NCBI GenBank assembly: GCA_035511075.1 | Contig: DATKFW010000064.1 | Location: forward strand, 36,147 to 100,146 | From: DATAUD01 sp035511075 | GTDB taxonomy: Bacteria > Verrucomicrobiota > Verrucomicrobiia > Limisphaerales > Palsa-1400 | Direction: 5' to 3' | DNA length: 64,000 nucleotides | Shown: piece after piece, positions 33,826 to 41,834 of the stretch | Numbering within the stretch: position 1 is the first letter of the stretch | Layout: each line of letters starts with the position of its first letter | The notes under the pieces: generated by a model | Database searches by the model: none | The model's input: the letters and a program-made list of their open reading frames with translations, nothing else | Told to the model about the DNA's origin: nothing | Program-made: the position numbers and the translations under genes

Positions 33826-34995
33826 TTATTGCGAGACCGGCAGGGCGCTGCGAAATCCTATGTAGGTCTCGGTGTCATTCGGGGGATCGCCATAGCGGTA
33901 CGAATCGCGGCACTCATACGAATAATAAGCCCAATGACCACCGCGACCGACTCGTGTCGTTCCCGTGGTTGGGCCGCGCGGGTCCGTTTGCATATCGCTT
34001 GAGTAATTGCCGGCGTAATCCCAGCACCACTCCCACACGTTTCCGGCTGTGTCATAGAGACCATAGCCATTGGGCGCAAAATACCCGACCGGGCTGGTGT
34101 AAGGCATGACGCCGTCGTTGAAGAGCGGGTTATACCCGGACGTTGGACTGACGTCGTACGGATCGTCGTTGGTGTCGCCGGAGAAATAGTTTGCCTGGCT
34201 TTGCGAGATCGTGTCTGTATTCGTCCAGGGAAAGCGATGCCCGCTGGCGCCGCCGCGATCTGCCTTTTCCCATTCCGCCTCCGTTGGAAGTCGATATCCG
34301 GCCTCCCAATCGACATACGGCGCAATGTCACCCGTTCGATACACCTGTGTCAGATTCGAATCGGTGTAATACGACGCCGTCAGCCCATCCATTTCAGAAC
34401 GCGCGTTGCACCACTTGACAACGTCATACCAGTTCACCGTTTGGACCGGGTGATTGGTCGCCTTGCCGGAGCCGGAGTCGTCAAAGCTGTAGCCGTTGGT
34501 TTCGCTCCAGGCGAACACCTGGTTCCACAGCGCGAAGGTCACTTCGTATTTGTCCATGTAAAAGCCGCTGACATAGACCGTGTGGACTGGAAGTTCGTAC
34601 TGCGCCGCTCCCGGGTCATTGGGAAAATCGTTTCCCATTTGAAAAATGCCCGCGGGGATCAGCGCCATGCCCGGCGGCGGCGAGTCGGCCGGCCAATTGG
34701 GGTCGACGACGCGATAAAAGCGCTGGGGCCCCGGCAAACTCACCGTGTCGGCGAACACATAAGCGTTTTGCGTCACCACAAAGTTGGTTAGCACGTCCCA
34801 ATTGGTCTGGGCGAGGTTGGTGACGCTTAGGATTTCGTTTGTTGTGCCGGCGTCGGCTGCAATGCTTAATTGCGGGCTGGCGCCAATCATGATGACGTTG
34901 GTAATTAAGGGCGGACCAGCCATTGCCGGCGCGCAATACGAAGCCATGAGAAGGGTCAGGAGAACCAACGCAGCGCGGGCGCGTAAATTATTCAT
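33826..34995 (-). CDS. Secreted SUMF1/FGE-sulfatase-domain protein
   Basis: A 389-residue exported protein with a signal peptide (ALVLLTLLMASYCAPAMA). Residues 30-95 form a beta-rich domain with SPQLSIAADAGTTNEIL and GPQRFYRVVDPNW. This resembles the Ig-like 'F-Y-R-V' modules found on verrucomicrobial secreted proteins. The formylglycine-generating-enzyme fold follows: MALIPAGIFQMGNDFPND, YMDKYEVTFALWNQV, YRLPTEAEWEKADRGG, GLYDTAGNVWEWCWDYAG and VGRGGHWAYYSYECRDSYR. In true FGEs two Cys lie in the last block; here only the second (E-C-R) is present and the first is Tyr. Sulfatase activation is therefore unlikely. No sulfatase gene is in the window. Confidence 0.82.
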   Translation of the reverse strand: MNNLRARAALVLLTLLMASYCAPAMAGPPLITNVIMIGASPQLSIAADAGTTNEILSVTNLAQTNWDVLTNFVVTQNAYVFADTVSLPGPQRFYRVVDPNWPADSPPPGMALIPAGIFQMGNDFPNDPGAAQYELPVHTVYVSGFYMDKYEVTFALWNQVFAWSETNGYSFDDSGSGKATNHPVQTVNWYDVVKWCNARSEMDGLTASYYTDSNLTQVYRTGDIAPYVDWEAGYRLPTEAEWEKADRGGASGHRFPWTNTDTISQSQANYFSGDTNDDPYDVSPTSGYNPLFNDGVMPYTSPVGYFAPNGYGLYDTAGNVWEWCWDYAGNYSSDMQTDPRGPTTGTTRVGRGGHWAYYSYECRDSYRYGDPPNDTETYIGFRSALPVSQ

Positions 34996-35108
34996 AGTGG
35001 CTTTTCATGCCGAATTGCCGGAAAGATACCCGCAATATCCCGATGGTTGAATGGAGACTTTACCCCACAGTTGGGGGTGCCGGGACCGGACAGAGACGCC
35101 ACCGTGAC

Positions 35109-35543
35109 TTAATCGTGGGCGATATCGTCCGGCAATTGGTTCTTGTCGCCGGGGTGGCGCGGAAAATGTTCGGCCAGCAATTTCCCCGCGCGCGTAATTC
35201 CGTGGATAATGCCCTCGCTAAAATCCCCTTTCCGGAAATGGGTCGAGATTTCATTGGCGACTTCCTTCCAGAATTCATCGCCGCAACGCGCGTGAACCGC
35301 CGCGTCTCCGATGATGGCAAATTTCCTCACCCGCGGCGCGACGAAAATCAGGACGCCGTTTTTCTCCCTGGTTTTGTGCATGCCCAGATGCAGGAAGATC
35401 TTTTGCGCGGCGGCCACCGGGTCATCAGGCTCCTTGCGGCTGATGAACACCCGGATTTCGCCGCTGGTGTGCTCTTCAGCGTGGCCAATAGTCTTGACGA
35501 TTGCGTCGTGCTGAAGCTTGCTTAAAAACTCGCGCGCTTTCAT
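35109..35543 (-). CDS. TPM-domain protein (second copy)
   Basis: A 144-residue TPM-domain protein: HAEEHTSGEIRVFISRKEPD, AAQKIFLHLGMHKTREKNGV, LIFVAPRVRKFAIIGD and HARCGDEFWKEVANEISTHF. The domain, also called YgcG/TPM phosphatase-like, has been reported as a phosphatase in plant and bacterial homologues. This copy is soluble-looking: it has no signal peptide or transmembrane helix. ATG at 35543 lies 1 bp after the end of the larger TPM gene; the reading frame extends upstream through that gene without being a real start. It is the last gene of lemA-TPM-TPM. Its role is likely linked to LemA in the envelope, but that is not established. Confidence 0.85.
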   Translation of the reverse strand: MKAREFLSKLQHDAIVKTIGHAEEHTSGEIRVFISRKEPDDPVAAAQKIFLHLGMHKTREKNGVLIFVAPRVRKFAIIGDAAVHARCGDEFWKEVANEISTHFRKGDFSEGIIHGITRAGKLLAEHFPRHPGDKNQLPDDIAHD

Positions 35544-35544
35544 A

Positions 35545-36303
35545 TCACCAGCTTGAACCGGCGCCTCCTCCGCCAAAACTGCCCCCGCCACCCGAAAATC
35601 CTCCGCCCCCGGAAGAGAACCCTCCTCCACCCGACCCGCCGCCCCATCCGCCACCCCATACGCCCCATCCTCCGCTGGACATCAGCCATCCCCGCCTGCC
35701 GGTGGAGGACATCGCCCGAAGCACCAAGAAGGCGATGATGATCAAAATGATGATCCACGGCGGAATGCCATTCGAATGACGGGACCTCGCGTCTCCAACC
35801 GTCGCGCCGTTGCCTTTATATTCTCCTTTGGTCGCGGCGAGGATCGCGTTGATCCCGGCCGTCAAGCCGCCGGCATAATCGCCCGCCTTAAACTGCGGCT
35901 TGATCTCGTACTCGGTGATTTGCTTGCAAAGAGCATCCGGCAACGCGCCTTCCAACCCGTAACCGACCTGGATAAACATCTGCCGGTCCTGGATGAAGAC
36001 GAAAAGGACCGCGCCGTTGTTCTTAATCTTCTGCCCCACTTTCCACGCGCGCGCCACGCGCACGGTGTAGTCGTCGATCGACGAATCGGACTCCATTTTT
36101 GGGTAAATCGCCACAACCACCTGATTGCCCGAAGTCCGCTCGAAGTCCTCCAGTTTTGCGTTGAGTTGATCGGCGGTCGAAGCCGGCACGACGTGCGCGT
36201 AATCGTTGAAATATAGCGGCGGGACAGGGGGAATGACCTCGCCCCATGCCAGCAACGACCACAGCCAGCAGCAAATAAACGCGAGGCGCTTCACAACACT
36301 CAA
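35545..36303 (-). CDS. YgcG-like TPM-domain membrane protein
   Basis: A 252-residue exported membrane protein. A hydrophobic N terminus (LAFICCWLWSLLAWGE) precedes the TPM domain (about 25-165) with YAHVVPASTADQLNAKLEDF, VVVAIYPKMES, GYGLEGALPDALCKQI and FKAGDYAGGLTAGINAI. A single helix follows (PWIIILIIIAFLVLRA), then a C-terminal tail of about 50 Gly and Ser residues. This is the standard architecture of YgcG. The apparent start is TTG at 36303 overlapping the lemA stop (TTGA); GTG at 36294 is an alternative. LemA-TPM operons are widespread in bacteria, and the pair is thought to be involved in envelope maintenance (recollection, not established). The glycine tail is coded by a repetitive GC-rich segment. 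Confidence 0.85.
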   Translation of the reverse strand: MSVVKRLAFICCWLWSLLAWGEVIPPVPPLYFNDYAHVVPASTADQLNAKLEDFERTSGNQVVVAIYPKMESDSSIDDYTVRVARAWKVGQKIKNNGAVLFVFIQDRQMFIQVGYGLEGALPDALCKQITEYEIKPQFKAGDYAGGLTAGINAILAATKGEYKGNGATVGDARSRHSNGIPPWIIILIIIAFLVLRAMSSTGRRGWLMSSGGWGVWGGGWGGGSGGGGFSSGGGGFSGGGGSFGGGGAGSSW

Positions 36304-36935
36304 GGCTTGGCAGGCGCCGGATTATTGAAGTCGAATTGCACTTTGGGCGCCGTTTCCGCGCCGGGCGCCGCGGCAAAATACGGCTTCTCTTTAAAACCCA
36401 GCGCCGCCGCGTAAAAGACGGCGGGAAACGACTTGATCGCCGTGTCGTAGGCCTGGACCGCCGTGTTAAAATCCCGCCGCGCGACGGTGATGCGGTTTTC
36501 CGTCCCTTCCAATTGCGCCTGCAAGGTCACGAAATTGTTGTTCGCTTTCAGGTCCGGATAACGCTCGACGACCACCAACAGCCGCGACAGCGCCGACGAA
36601 AGCTGGTTCTGCGCCGCCTCGAATTCGGCCAGTTTGGCAGGATCAGTCGGCGCGGTGGTGTTGTTGGCGGTGACTTTGCCGACGGACGCGCGCGCTTCGG
36701 TCACTTCCACCAGTGTCGATTTCTCGAAGTTCGCCGCGCCGGAAACCGTGGCCACAAGGTTGGGAATCAGGTCCGCCCGCCGCTGGTAATCCGCCTCCAC
36801 CTGCGCCCAGGAGCTTTCGACTTGCTGCGACAGCCTGACCAGGCGGTTATAGCTTCCGCCCGCAATAACAACGACAATCAAAACGAGGACGCCCAACACG
36901 GCAAGCACTCCGCAGCCAATCGCAAGCTTTTTCAT
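36300..36935 (-). CDS. lemA: LemA family protein
   Basis: A 211-residue LemA-family membrane protein. The N-terminal helix is VLAVLGVLVLIVVVIAGG. The LemA core follows: YNRLVRLSQQVESSWAQVEA, YQRRADLIPNLVATVSGAA, then VVERYPDLKANNNFVTLQ, ARRDFNTAVQAYDTAIKSFP and KPYFAAAPGAE. The long antiparallel helical bundle and the D-L-x-P-N-L and Y-P-x-L-K-A-N motifs are diagnostic. It is the first gene of lemA-TPM-TPM (overlapping the next start by 4 bp). The biochemical function is not settled for bacterial LemA. It is separated from hemC by a 75-bp gap. Confidence 0.92.
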   Translation of the reverse strand: MKKLAIGCGVLAVLGVLVLIVVVIAGGSYNRLVRLSQQVESSWAQVEADYQRRADLIPNLVATVSGAANFEKSTLVEVTEARASVGKVTANNTTAPTDPAKLAEFEAAQNQLSSALSRLLVVVERYPDLKANNNFVTLQAQLEGTENRITVARRDFNTAVQAYDTAIKSFPAVFYAAALGFKEKPYFAAAPGAETAPKVQFDFNNPAPAKP

Positions 36936-37010
36936 ATCCGGTAGCCTAATCCAAACGCCGGCACGAACAATTACAATGCGGCGCTAATTTTGTACTGACC
37001 TACTCGTGTG

Positions 37011-37961
37011 CTAACCCAGTTGGGCCGCGACCTCCCGGCCAAGCGCGGCGGCATCCTTAACGGCCGCCCGGCCCTGTCCGCGGCGCGGGTTTTTCCCAAG
37101 GAACGAGACGGCCCGCAATTCGATCTCCGTGCCGTCGATTCTCGCAAAAGCGGCCACGGGACTTTGGCAGCCGCCGCCCATCGCCCGGAGAAATGCCCGC
37201 TCGGCGGTCACGCATTGAAACGTCGCCTCATCGTTTAACTCCCGGCAGAGCGCGGCGGCCCGGTCGTCCCCCTCGCGAACCTCCAGCCCGATTGCCGCCT
37301 GCCCGACGCACGGCAGCATCTCGTCGAGTTCCAGGATCACCGCCAATATTCCCGCCGGAACCTTCTCGCCCGTCAACCGCCCGGCGTCCGTAATTTTGAA
37401 GCCCAGCCGCGCCAATCCCGCCGCGGCCAGAATTGTTCCGTCCAGCTCCGCCTGTTCCGCCAGCTTGCGCAATCGGGTGCCGACGTTCCCGCGGATGTCG
37501 ATCACCTTGAAATCGGACCGCATAGCCAGCAATTGAGCTTTGCGCCGGGTGCTGCTCGTGGCCACCGTCAGCCCCGGAGGCAGGCCGGCCGGCCTCAGTC
37601 CCGGTTTGAGCGGTTCTTTGTAAAGTAGAACGTCGCGGGCGTCCGCCCGCTTTCCCGCCACTGCGCCCAGTTTCAATCCCTCCGGCAGTTCGGTCGGAAG
37701 GTCTTTGAGGCTGTGGACGGCCAGGTCGGCGCGGCGTTTGAGCAGGGCCGCCTCCAGCTCCTTGGTGAACAGCCCCCGGGGAAGTGTCGCGTCGCCATGC
37801 GAGAGCGAGGCGCCCTGCAACTCGTCGCCGGTTGTCCTGACGATCTTCAACTCGAAGGCCAGGCTGGGAAATTTGTCCCGGCACTGCGCCAGCACCGCGT
37901 TGGCCTGGGCCAGCGCCAACGGGCTGCCGCGGGTGGCGATCAATACCGCCTTCGGCTTCAC
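37011..37961 (-). CDS. hemC: Hydroxymethylbilane synthase (porphobilinogen deaminase)
   Basis: Condenses four porphobilinogens on a dipyrromethane cofactor. The 316 residues start with GTG at 37961, overlapping the hemA stop (GTGA). Motifs are LIATRGSPLALAQANAVL, RTTGDELQG, GLFTKELEAALL, AVHSLKDLPTELPEGLKLGA, TSSTRRKAQLLAMR and RGNVGTRLRKL. The cofactor-attachment cysteine is Cys265 in GGGCQSPVAAFA. Family blocks are complete, and the length is normal. It is the last gene of the ccsA-hemA-hemC group. Downstream genes hemB, hemD and hemE are not in the window; hemL is separate at 44 kb. Confidence 0.94.
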   Translation of the reverse strand: MKPKAVLIATRGSPLALAQANAVLAQCRDKFPSLAFELKIVRTTGDELQGASLSHGDATLPRGLFTKELEAALLKRRADLAVHSLKDLPTELPEGLKLGAVAGKRADARDVLLYKEPLKPGLRPAGLPPGLTVATSSTRRKAQLLAMRSDFKVIDIRGNVGTRLRKLAEQAELDGTILAAAGLARLGFKITDAGRLTGEKVPAGILAVILELDEMLPCVGQAAIGLEVREGDDRAAALCRELNDEATFQCVTAERAFLRAMGGGCQSPVAAFARIDGTEIELRAVSFLGKNPRRGQGRAAVKDAAALGREVAAQLG

Positions 37962-39025
37962 GCGCTGGCCTTGCCCAATCCGGAATAGTTGGTCTTGACA
38001 CCAATCGCCCCCGCTCCGGGCGCAAAAAACAGCCCGCGAGCTTTCTCCCGGATAATCGCCTCGCAACGCGCCATCTCCTCCCTGCGCTGCTGGAGGGTAT
38101 CCTCCGCGATGGCCTGCAAGTCGTCGATGTTGTAGAGATACACGTTCTCCAGAAAATTGACGTCCGGGTCGATGTCCCTCGGCACCGCAATGTCAATCAA
38201 AAGAAGCGGGCGGTTCCTCCGCGTCTTCATCATCGGTTCCAGGCGCGCCCGGTCCAGCACATAATGCGGCGCAGCCGTGCTGCTGATGAGAATATCGATC
38301 CGCGGGAATTCGGCGGCCCATTCCTCGAACCGGATGGCGCGGCCCTCCAATTCCCGCGCCAGTTCCACCGCGCGCTCGTGCGACCGGTTTGAGACGATGA
38401 TGCTGTGCGCGCCCCGGCTGAGCAGCGCGCGCGCCGTCTTCTCCCCGGTTTCCCCGGCCCCTATGATCATCACCTGGTGCTCCCGCAACGAACTGAATAT
38501 CTTGCGCGCCAGCTCCACCGCCACCGACCCGACCGAGACGCTCCCGCGCTGGATGCCCGTCTGACTGCGAATCTGTTTGGCGACGTTGAACGCCTTTTGA
38601 AAGGCCTTGTTGAGGCGGCCGCCGGTGTGCTGGCATGCCAGGGCCGTCTCGTAGGCCCTCTTCAACTGGCCCAGAATTTCCGTTTCGCCCAGCACCATCG
38701 AATCCAGTCCGCACGCCACACGGAACAGGTGTTCCAGGGTTTGCTGTTCGCCGTAAGCATAAATCTCCCCGCCGAGCGGATCGGCATAATGGTGGTGATC
38801 CAGAAGGAACTGGCGCAGCTCCGCCATCGCCTGCTTTTCCGGCAAATCGCTGGCGGCATAAATCTCCACCCGGTTGCATGTGGAAAGGATCACCGCCTCG
38901 GTGGCAATGCCGGTCCCGCGCAGCTTTTGCAACGCCTCGGGAATCGTCCCTTCGGCGAAAGCGAACCGCTCCCGCACCGTGACGGGCGAGGAATGGTGGC
39001 TCAGGCCTATGACGACGAGCGGCAT
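37958..39025 (-). CDS. hemA: Glutamyl-tRNA reductase
   Basis: Reduces glutamyl-tRNA to glutamate-1-semialdehyde, feeding hemL. The 355 residues contain the catalytic Cys50 in ILSTCNRVEIYAA. They also contain GLDSMVLGETEILGQLKRAY, the Rossmann segment VMIIGAGETGEKTARALLSRG, and the family block VSNRSHERAVELARELEG. The C-terminal dimerisation region is somewhat short, ending GAIGVKTNYSGLGKASA. Its presence with hemL shows the C5 pathway for tetrapyrroles. It is 1 bp after ccsA and overlaps hemC by 4 bp (GTGA). The gene is intact. Confidence 0.94.
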   Translation of the reverse strand: MPLVVIGLSHHSSPVTVRERFAFAEGTIPEALQKLRGTGIATEAVILSTCNRVEIYAASDLPEKQAMAELRQFLLDHHHYADPLGGEIYAYGEQQTLEHLFRVACGLDSMVLGETEILGQLKRAYETALACQHTGGRLNKAFQKAFNVAKQIRSQTGIQRGSVSVGSVAVELARKIFSSLREHQVMIIGAGETGEKTARALLSRGAHSIIVSNRSHERAVELARELEGRAIRFEEWAAEFPRIDILISSTAAPHYVLDRARLEPMMKTRRNRPLLLIDIAVPRDIDPDVNFLENVYLYNIDDLQAIAEDTLQQRREEMARCEAIIREKARGLFFAPGAGAIGVKTNYSGLGKASA

Positions 39026-39026
39026 C

Positions 39027-39845
39027 TTAAAATCGGTGGGCGGGGGAAAGAAGATTGACGCCCCAGAATGTCAATAACACAAACGCGAACGTCCCGACCG
39101 CCCCCCACGCGAACTTTCGCCCCGATTGCGAAAAGCGGCTGTGCATGACCAGCAGCCCCAGGTAAAGGCACCAGACCAGCGCCGACCAGATCGCCTTCGG
39201 GTCCGACGCCGCGCTCGGCTCGGGGTGTTCCTTGAGCAAAAACGGGATGAACGCCAGCCCGGCCGTCAACAGGATGAACCCCGCCCAGAGCAGCCGGCTG
39301 GTGATTTTTTCCAGCCGGTCAATCGGCGGCATCAGCGAAAACACCGCCCGCAGCTTGTGAAACTTCAGGTCGTGCTCCTGCGTCAAATACATCGCCGCGG
39401 CCACCGAGCTTAACCCGAACGCCCCGTAGGAAAGCAGCGTCAGCGCCGCGTGCAGGCTCACCAGCCCGTTGCCGAATTGCGGCTTGGACCCGTAAGGGAT
39501 GTCCAGCGACGGCATCAACGCAAAAACGCCGATCGCAAAAATGACCGGCGACGCAAAAGCACCCAGATACCGCAGGCGCGGGAGAAGTCCGATGACCAGG
39601 TAAGCCGCGACAATGGTCCAATCCACAAACATCATCGCTTCATAAAGGTTATTGACAGGGCACCGGTCGAAGGTTAGCCCCCGCATCAACATTGCCTTGA
39701 AATGCAGGATGAATCCCGCCAGAAGCAGCCCGTAATTGACGCGATCGTGCGTGCGAAACCCTTTGCGCCACAGGAATACCGAGTAAATCGCGCTCAGGCC
39801 GTAAAGGACAACGGCCAGCAAAAAATAATGGCGGTCTGTCAACAT
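39027..39845 (-). CDS. ccsA: CcsA/HemX-type cytochrome c assembly membrane protein
   Basis: A 272-residue polytopic membrane protein with about eight hydrophobic helices. Examples are YFLLAVVLYGLSAIYSVFLW, SPVIFAIGVFALMPSLDIP, HAALTLLSYGAFGLSSVAAA and FAWGAVGTFAFVLLTFWGV. The N-terminal and middle blocks fit the heme-handling CcsA/CcmC/HemX family, with histidines at the membrane surface (RTHDRVNYG and VSLHAALTLLSYG), but the W-G-x-x-W-x-W-D tryptophan-rich motif of CcsA is only partly present (WGVNLLSP). In Bacillus the homologue HemX lies between hemA and hemC and affects HemA stability (established). Here the gene is directly upstream of hemA. It could act in heme-linked regulation instead of cytochrome assembly. 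Confidence 0.82.
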   Translation of the reverse strand: MLTDRHYFLLAVVLYGLSAIYSVFLWRKGFRTHDRVNYGLLLAGFILHFKAMLMRGLTFDRCPVNNLYEAMMFVDWTIVAAYLVIGLLPRLRYLGAFASPVIFAIGVFALMPSLDIPYGSKPQFGNGLVSLHAALTLLSYGAFGLSSVAAAMYLTQEHDLKFHKLRAVFSLMPPIDRLEKITSRLLWAGFILLTAGLAFIPFLLKEHPEPSAASDPKAIWSALVWCLYLGLLVMHSRFSQSGRKFAWGAVGTFAFVLLTFWGVNLLSPAHRF

Positions 39846-39852
39846 CCGGCTG

Positions 39853-41250
39853 CTATCTCCCGGGTGCGGGCGCCACTCTCATGACTTGGCTGACCGCCTG
39901 GTCCAGGGACATGTGATCTTGATTGACCAGATAGGTGATTGTCGCGCTGGTGGCCGCCGTCGCGGGCGACGTTCCCTGGACTTCCCAAGTCTGCCCGTTG
40001 ACCGCCTCGACAATGCTGGTCCCCGGCGCGATGATATCCGTGGGCGGAGGATCATTTGCGTAGGAGGCAAGTTGCGCCTGGCCGCCGCCCACGTTGCCCG
40101 AACTTGAGGTGATCGGTCCGGAAACAGTTTGAGTGGACGCCGTGACACTGATGACGCCCGGATAATCCGCCGGATAAACATCCCCTTCGTTGGGGACGTT
40201 GCCGGCGGCGGCCACAAGCACGATTCCCTTTTGTTCAGCTTCCTGGATAAGGCTTCCCAACAACTGGCTGTCCCCGGTCCCTCCAAGACTCATGCTGACC
40301 GGATTGGCGCCCGCATTGATCGCCGCCACGAGGCCCTCCATCACTTCAAACGTGCTGGTGGTTTCGCCGCTGCCATAAACATCCACGGGGAGAATTTGGC
40401 TCGGGTTCCCTCCCATCGCATTAAGCATCGTCTCCAACATCATTGTGCCGTGGCTTGGATCGGTTGCCGATGGCGTATCGGTTTCGCCCGTGACATTGAT
40501 CGGCGTCAACATATAAGCCTTAAACTGGTCGGGCGGATCGACGGACGTGTCCACCAATCCAAGAACGGGCCCGCTGGTGTCGGGTGTCGGATTCAAGCTG
40601 AAGGGCGCGCCGCCTGGGCTGGACACCTGCGTCATCTGCGCGGGTGTCGGACGATCCACAGAATAATTTCCGTCTGCCGCCCCCACGGACGGATCGGAAG
40701 CCAGGGCGGTCAACGCCGCGTCGGCGCTGGCGTCGTCGGGAAATTGGAGCCGGTAAAGGCCGATGCCATCAGCCCGCCCCGTGACTTTGGCCCCAAGCTT
40801 CTTGGCCAATTGATCGATGGCATTGGTGCTGGCGCCGTGCTTGAGTTTCACCAGGTCCTCATTGTGAATCCGGTAATCCTTCTTCTCCGCGCGCACCACC
40901 TCCGTTGCAGCGCCCGCGACCGTGCGAAACACCAGCAGCCGGGTCACCCCGTTGGTTTCGTCCTTGGCATAATTGAGCTTGCCCAGCAATCGTCGCAACG
41001 CCTCATCCTGCGAAACTTCCTTGAACTTGACGGACACGCTCATGGCCGCGCCCGGTTCGACGTACACCTTCCAGCCGGTGGCGCGGGCGATCTTCTTGAG
41101 AAGCGGAATGAGGTTGCCCTTTTCGATATTCGCATCCACCCGGTCCTGTTTGGCCTGCCAGTCAAGCGAATCGGCAGCCCGCGATTCGGCGCAAGCCAGC
41201 CCAAGAGCCAGGCTCACCGCAACCGCCAGGAATTGCCAAGTCCTTATCAT
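39853..41250 (-). CDS. Secreted subtilase with N-terminal STN-like and I9-like domains
   Basis: A 465-residue exported serine protease. The signal peptide ends near ACAESRA. Residues 30-115 look like the secretin/TonB short N-terminal (STN) domain: LLKKIARATGWKVYVEPGAA and ALRRLLGKLNYAKDE. Residues 120-198 have the pattern of the I9 propeptide/inhibitor fold. The subtilisin domain follows with the triad Asp234 (VLGLVDTSVD), His267 (DPSHGTMMLET) and Ser428 (QGTSPATAATSA), and the oxyanion Asn351 (AAAGNVPNEG). All catalytic residues are present. It is 7 bp upstream of ccsA and may share its transcript. The STN-subtilase combination is unusual. A fragment of its 5' region is duplicated 458 bp upstream. 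Confidence 0.85.
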   Translation of the reverse strand: MIRTWQFLAVAVSLALGLACAESRAADSLDWQAKQDRVDANIEKGNLIPLLKKIARATGWKVYVEPGAAMSVSVKFKEVSQDEALRRLLGKLNYAKDETNGVTRLLVFRTVAGAATEVVRAEKKDYRIHNEDLVKLKHGASTNAIDQLAKKLGAKVTGRADGIGLYRLQFPDDASADAALTALASDPSVGAADGNYSVDRPTPAQMTQVSSPGGAPFSLNPTPDTSGPVLGLVDTSVDPPDQFKAYMLTPINVTGETDTPSATDPSHGTMMLETMLNAMGGNPSQILPVDVYGSGETTSTFEVMEGLVAAINAGANPVSMSLGGTGDSQLLGSLIQEAEQKGIVLVAAAGNVPNEGDVYPADYPGVISVTASTQTVSGPITSSSGNVGGGQAQLASYANDPPPTDIIAPGTSIVEAVNGQTWEVQGTSPATAATSATITYLVNQDHMSLDQAVSQVMRVAPAPGR

Positions 41251-41296
41251 TGCGTCGAATATAACCGCGAACCGCCCCGCTGGCAATTCAAACCGC
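41188..41296 (-). repeat. Direct repeat, copy 1 (subtilase 5' region)
   Basis: 109 bp covering the signal-peptide codons of the subtilase gene and about 46 bp upstream of its start. It aligns without gaps with 41646-41754, about 95 of 109 bases identical by my count. The upstream 33 bases (41264-41296) are identical in both. Confidence 0.85.
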
Positions 41297-41334
41297 AGGT
41301 CGGCCAGCGGTCCTGGACGGCCTGATTTGGCTGA

Positions 41335-41613
41335 TTATATACCATCTCCGAAAACTACTTGTTCAAGCCAAAGCGAATAATAGAGCAGCACCGCGACGCT
41401 AACCGGCACAAAAACAATGGTCAGTAAAGCGCGCTTCTTTAGGCTGATGGGCAACCGCCAAAGACAACAAATTCCCGCGATCACCGATAAAGCCAGTCCA
41501 ATGTTTAACACTGTCGGAGGGTGAGGATTAAAATAACGAAGCAACCAAAAGTCGGCGGACATGACAAGAATTGGAGCAAGAATTGCGGCTACAAACCAGC
41601 GTCCAGTTTTCAT
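41335..41613 (-). CDS. Small three-helix membrane protein
   Basis: A 92-residue hydrophobic protein with three probable transmembrane helices: WFVAAILAPILVMSADFWLL, LNIGLALSVIAGICCLWRLP and LLTIVFVPVSVAVLLYYSLW. ATG at 41613 overlaps by 1 base the stop of the short signal-sequence fragment upstream (TAATG) and is preceded by GGAAGG. No family is recognised. It lies 84 bp upstream of the subtilase gene and 21 bp downstream of the second copy of the 109-bp repeat, so it sits between the two duplicate copies and was probably inserted with, or separated by, the duplication. Confidence 0.7.
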   Translation of the reverse strand: MKTGRWFVAAILAPILVMSADFWLLRYFNPHPPTVLNIGLALSVIAGICCLWRLPISLKKRALLTIVFVPVSVAVLLYYSLWLEQVVFGDGI

Positions 41614-41708
41614 TACCTTCCTTTCGCATCGACCAGGCCTTGTTTGGCGCAAGCCAGTCCAAAAGCCAGGTCCAACGCAAGTGCCAGGAATTGCCAAAGC
41701 GTTCTCAT
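41613..41708 (-). pseudogene. Truncated copy of the subtilase signal sequence (31 codons)
   Basis: The minus-strand frame from ATG at 41708 encodes 31 residues, beginning MRTLWQFLALALDLAFGLAC. The subtilase begins MIRTWQFLAVAVSLALGLAC. The fragment ends KQGLVDAKGR and stops at TAA 41613-41615, overlapping the start of the small membrane protein (TAATG). It is either a decayed remnant of a duplicated protease gene or a short leader peptide coupled to the next gene. I favour a remnant. Confidence 0.6.
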
Positions 41709-41754
41709 TGGGCCGAATATCACCGCGAACCGCCCCGCTGGCAATTCAAACCGC
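41646..41754 (-). repeat. Direct repeat, copy 2
   Basis: 109 bp matching 41188-41296 without gaps at about 87% identity by my count, same orientation. The bases upstream of the start codons are the best conserved, which suggests that a promoter or leader was copied along with the signal sequence. Confidence 0.85.
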
Positions 41755-41834
41755 CGATGAGCCAAAGTGCCGCCGCCTTTTCGCTTTGCAATAGTTTCAT
41801 TGAAATTACGATGTTCTCCACGCATCTTTTCGTT

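Noticed and set aside
41571..41834. Upstream extension of the DUF192 frame
   Set aside because: It passes through the duplicated repeat; a normal signal peptide starts at 41835.
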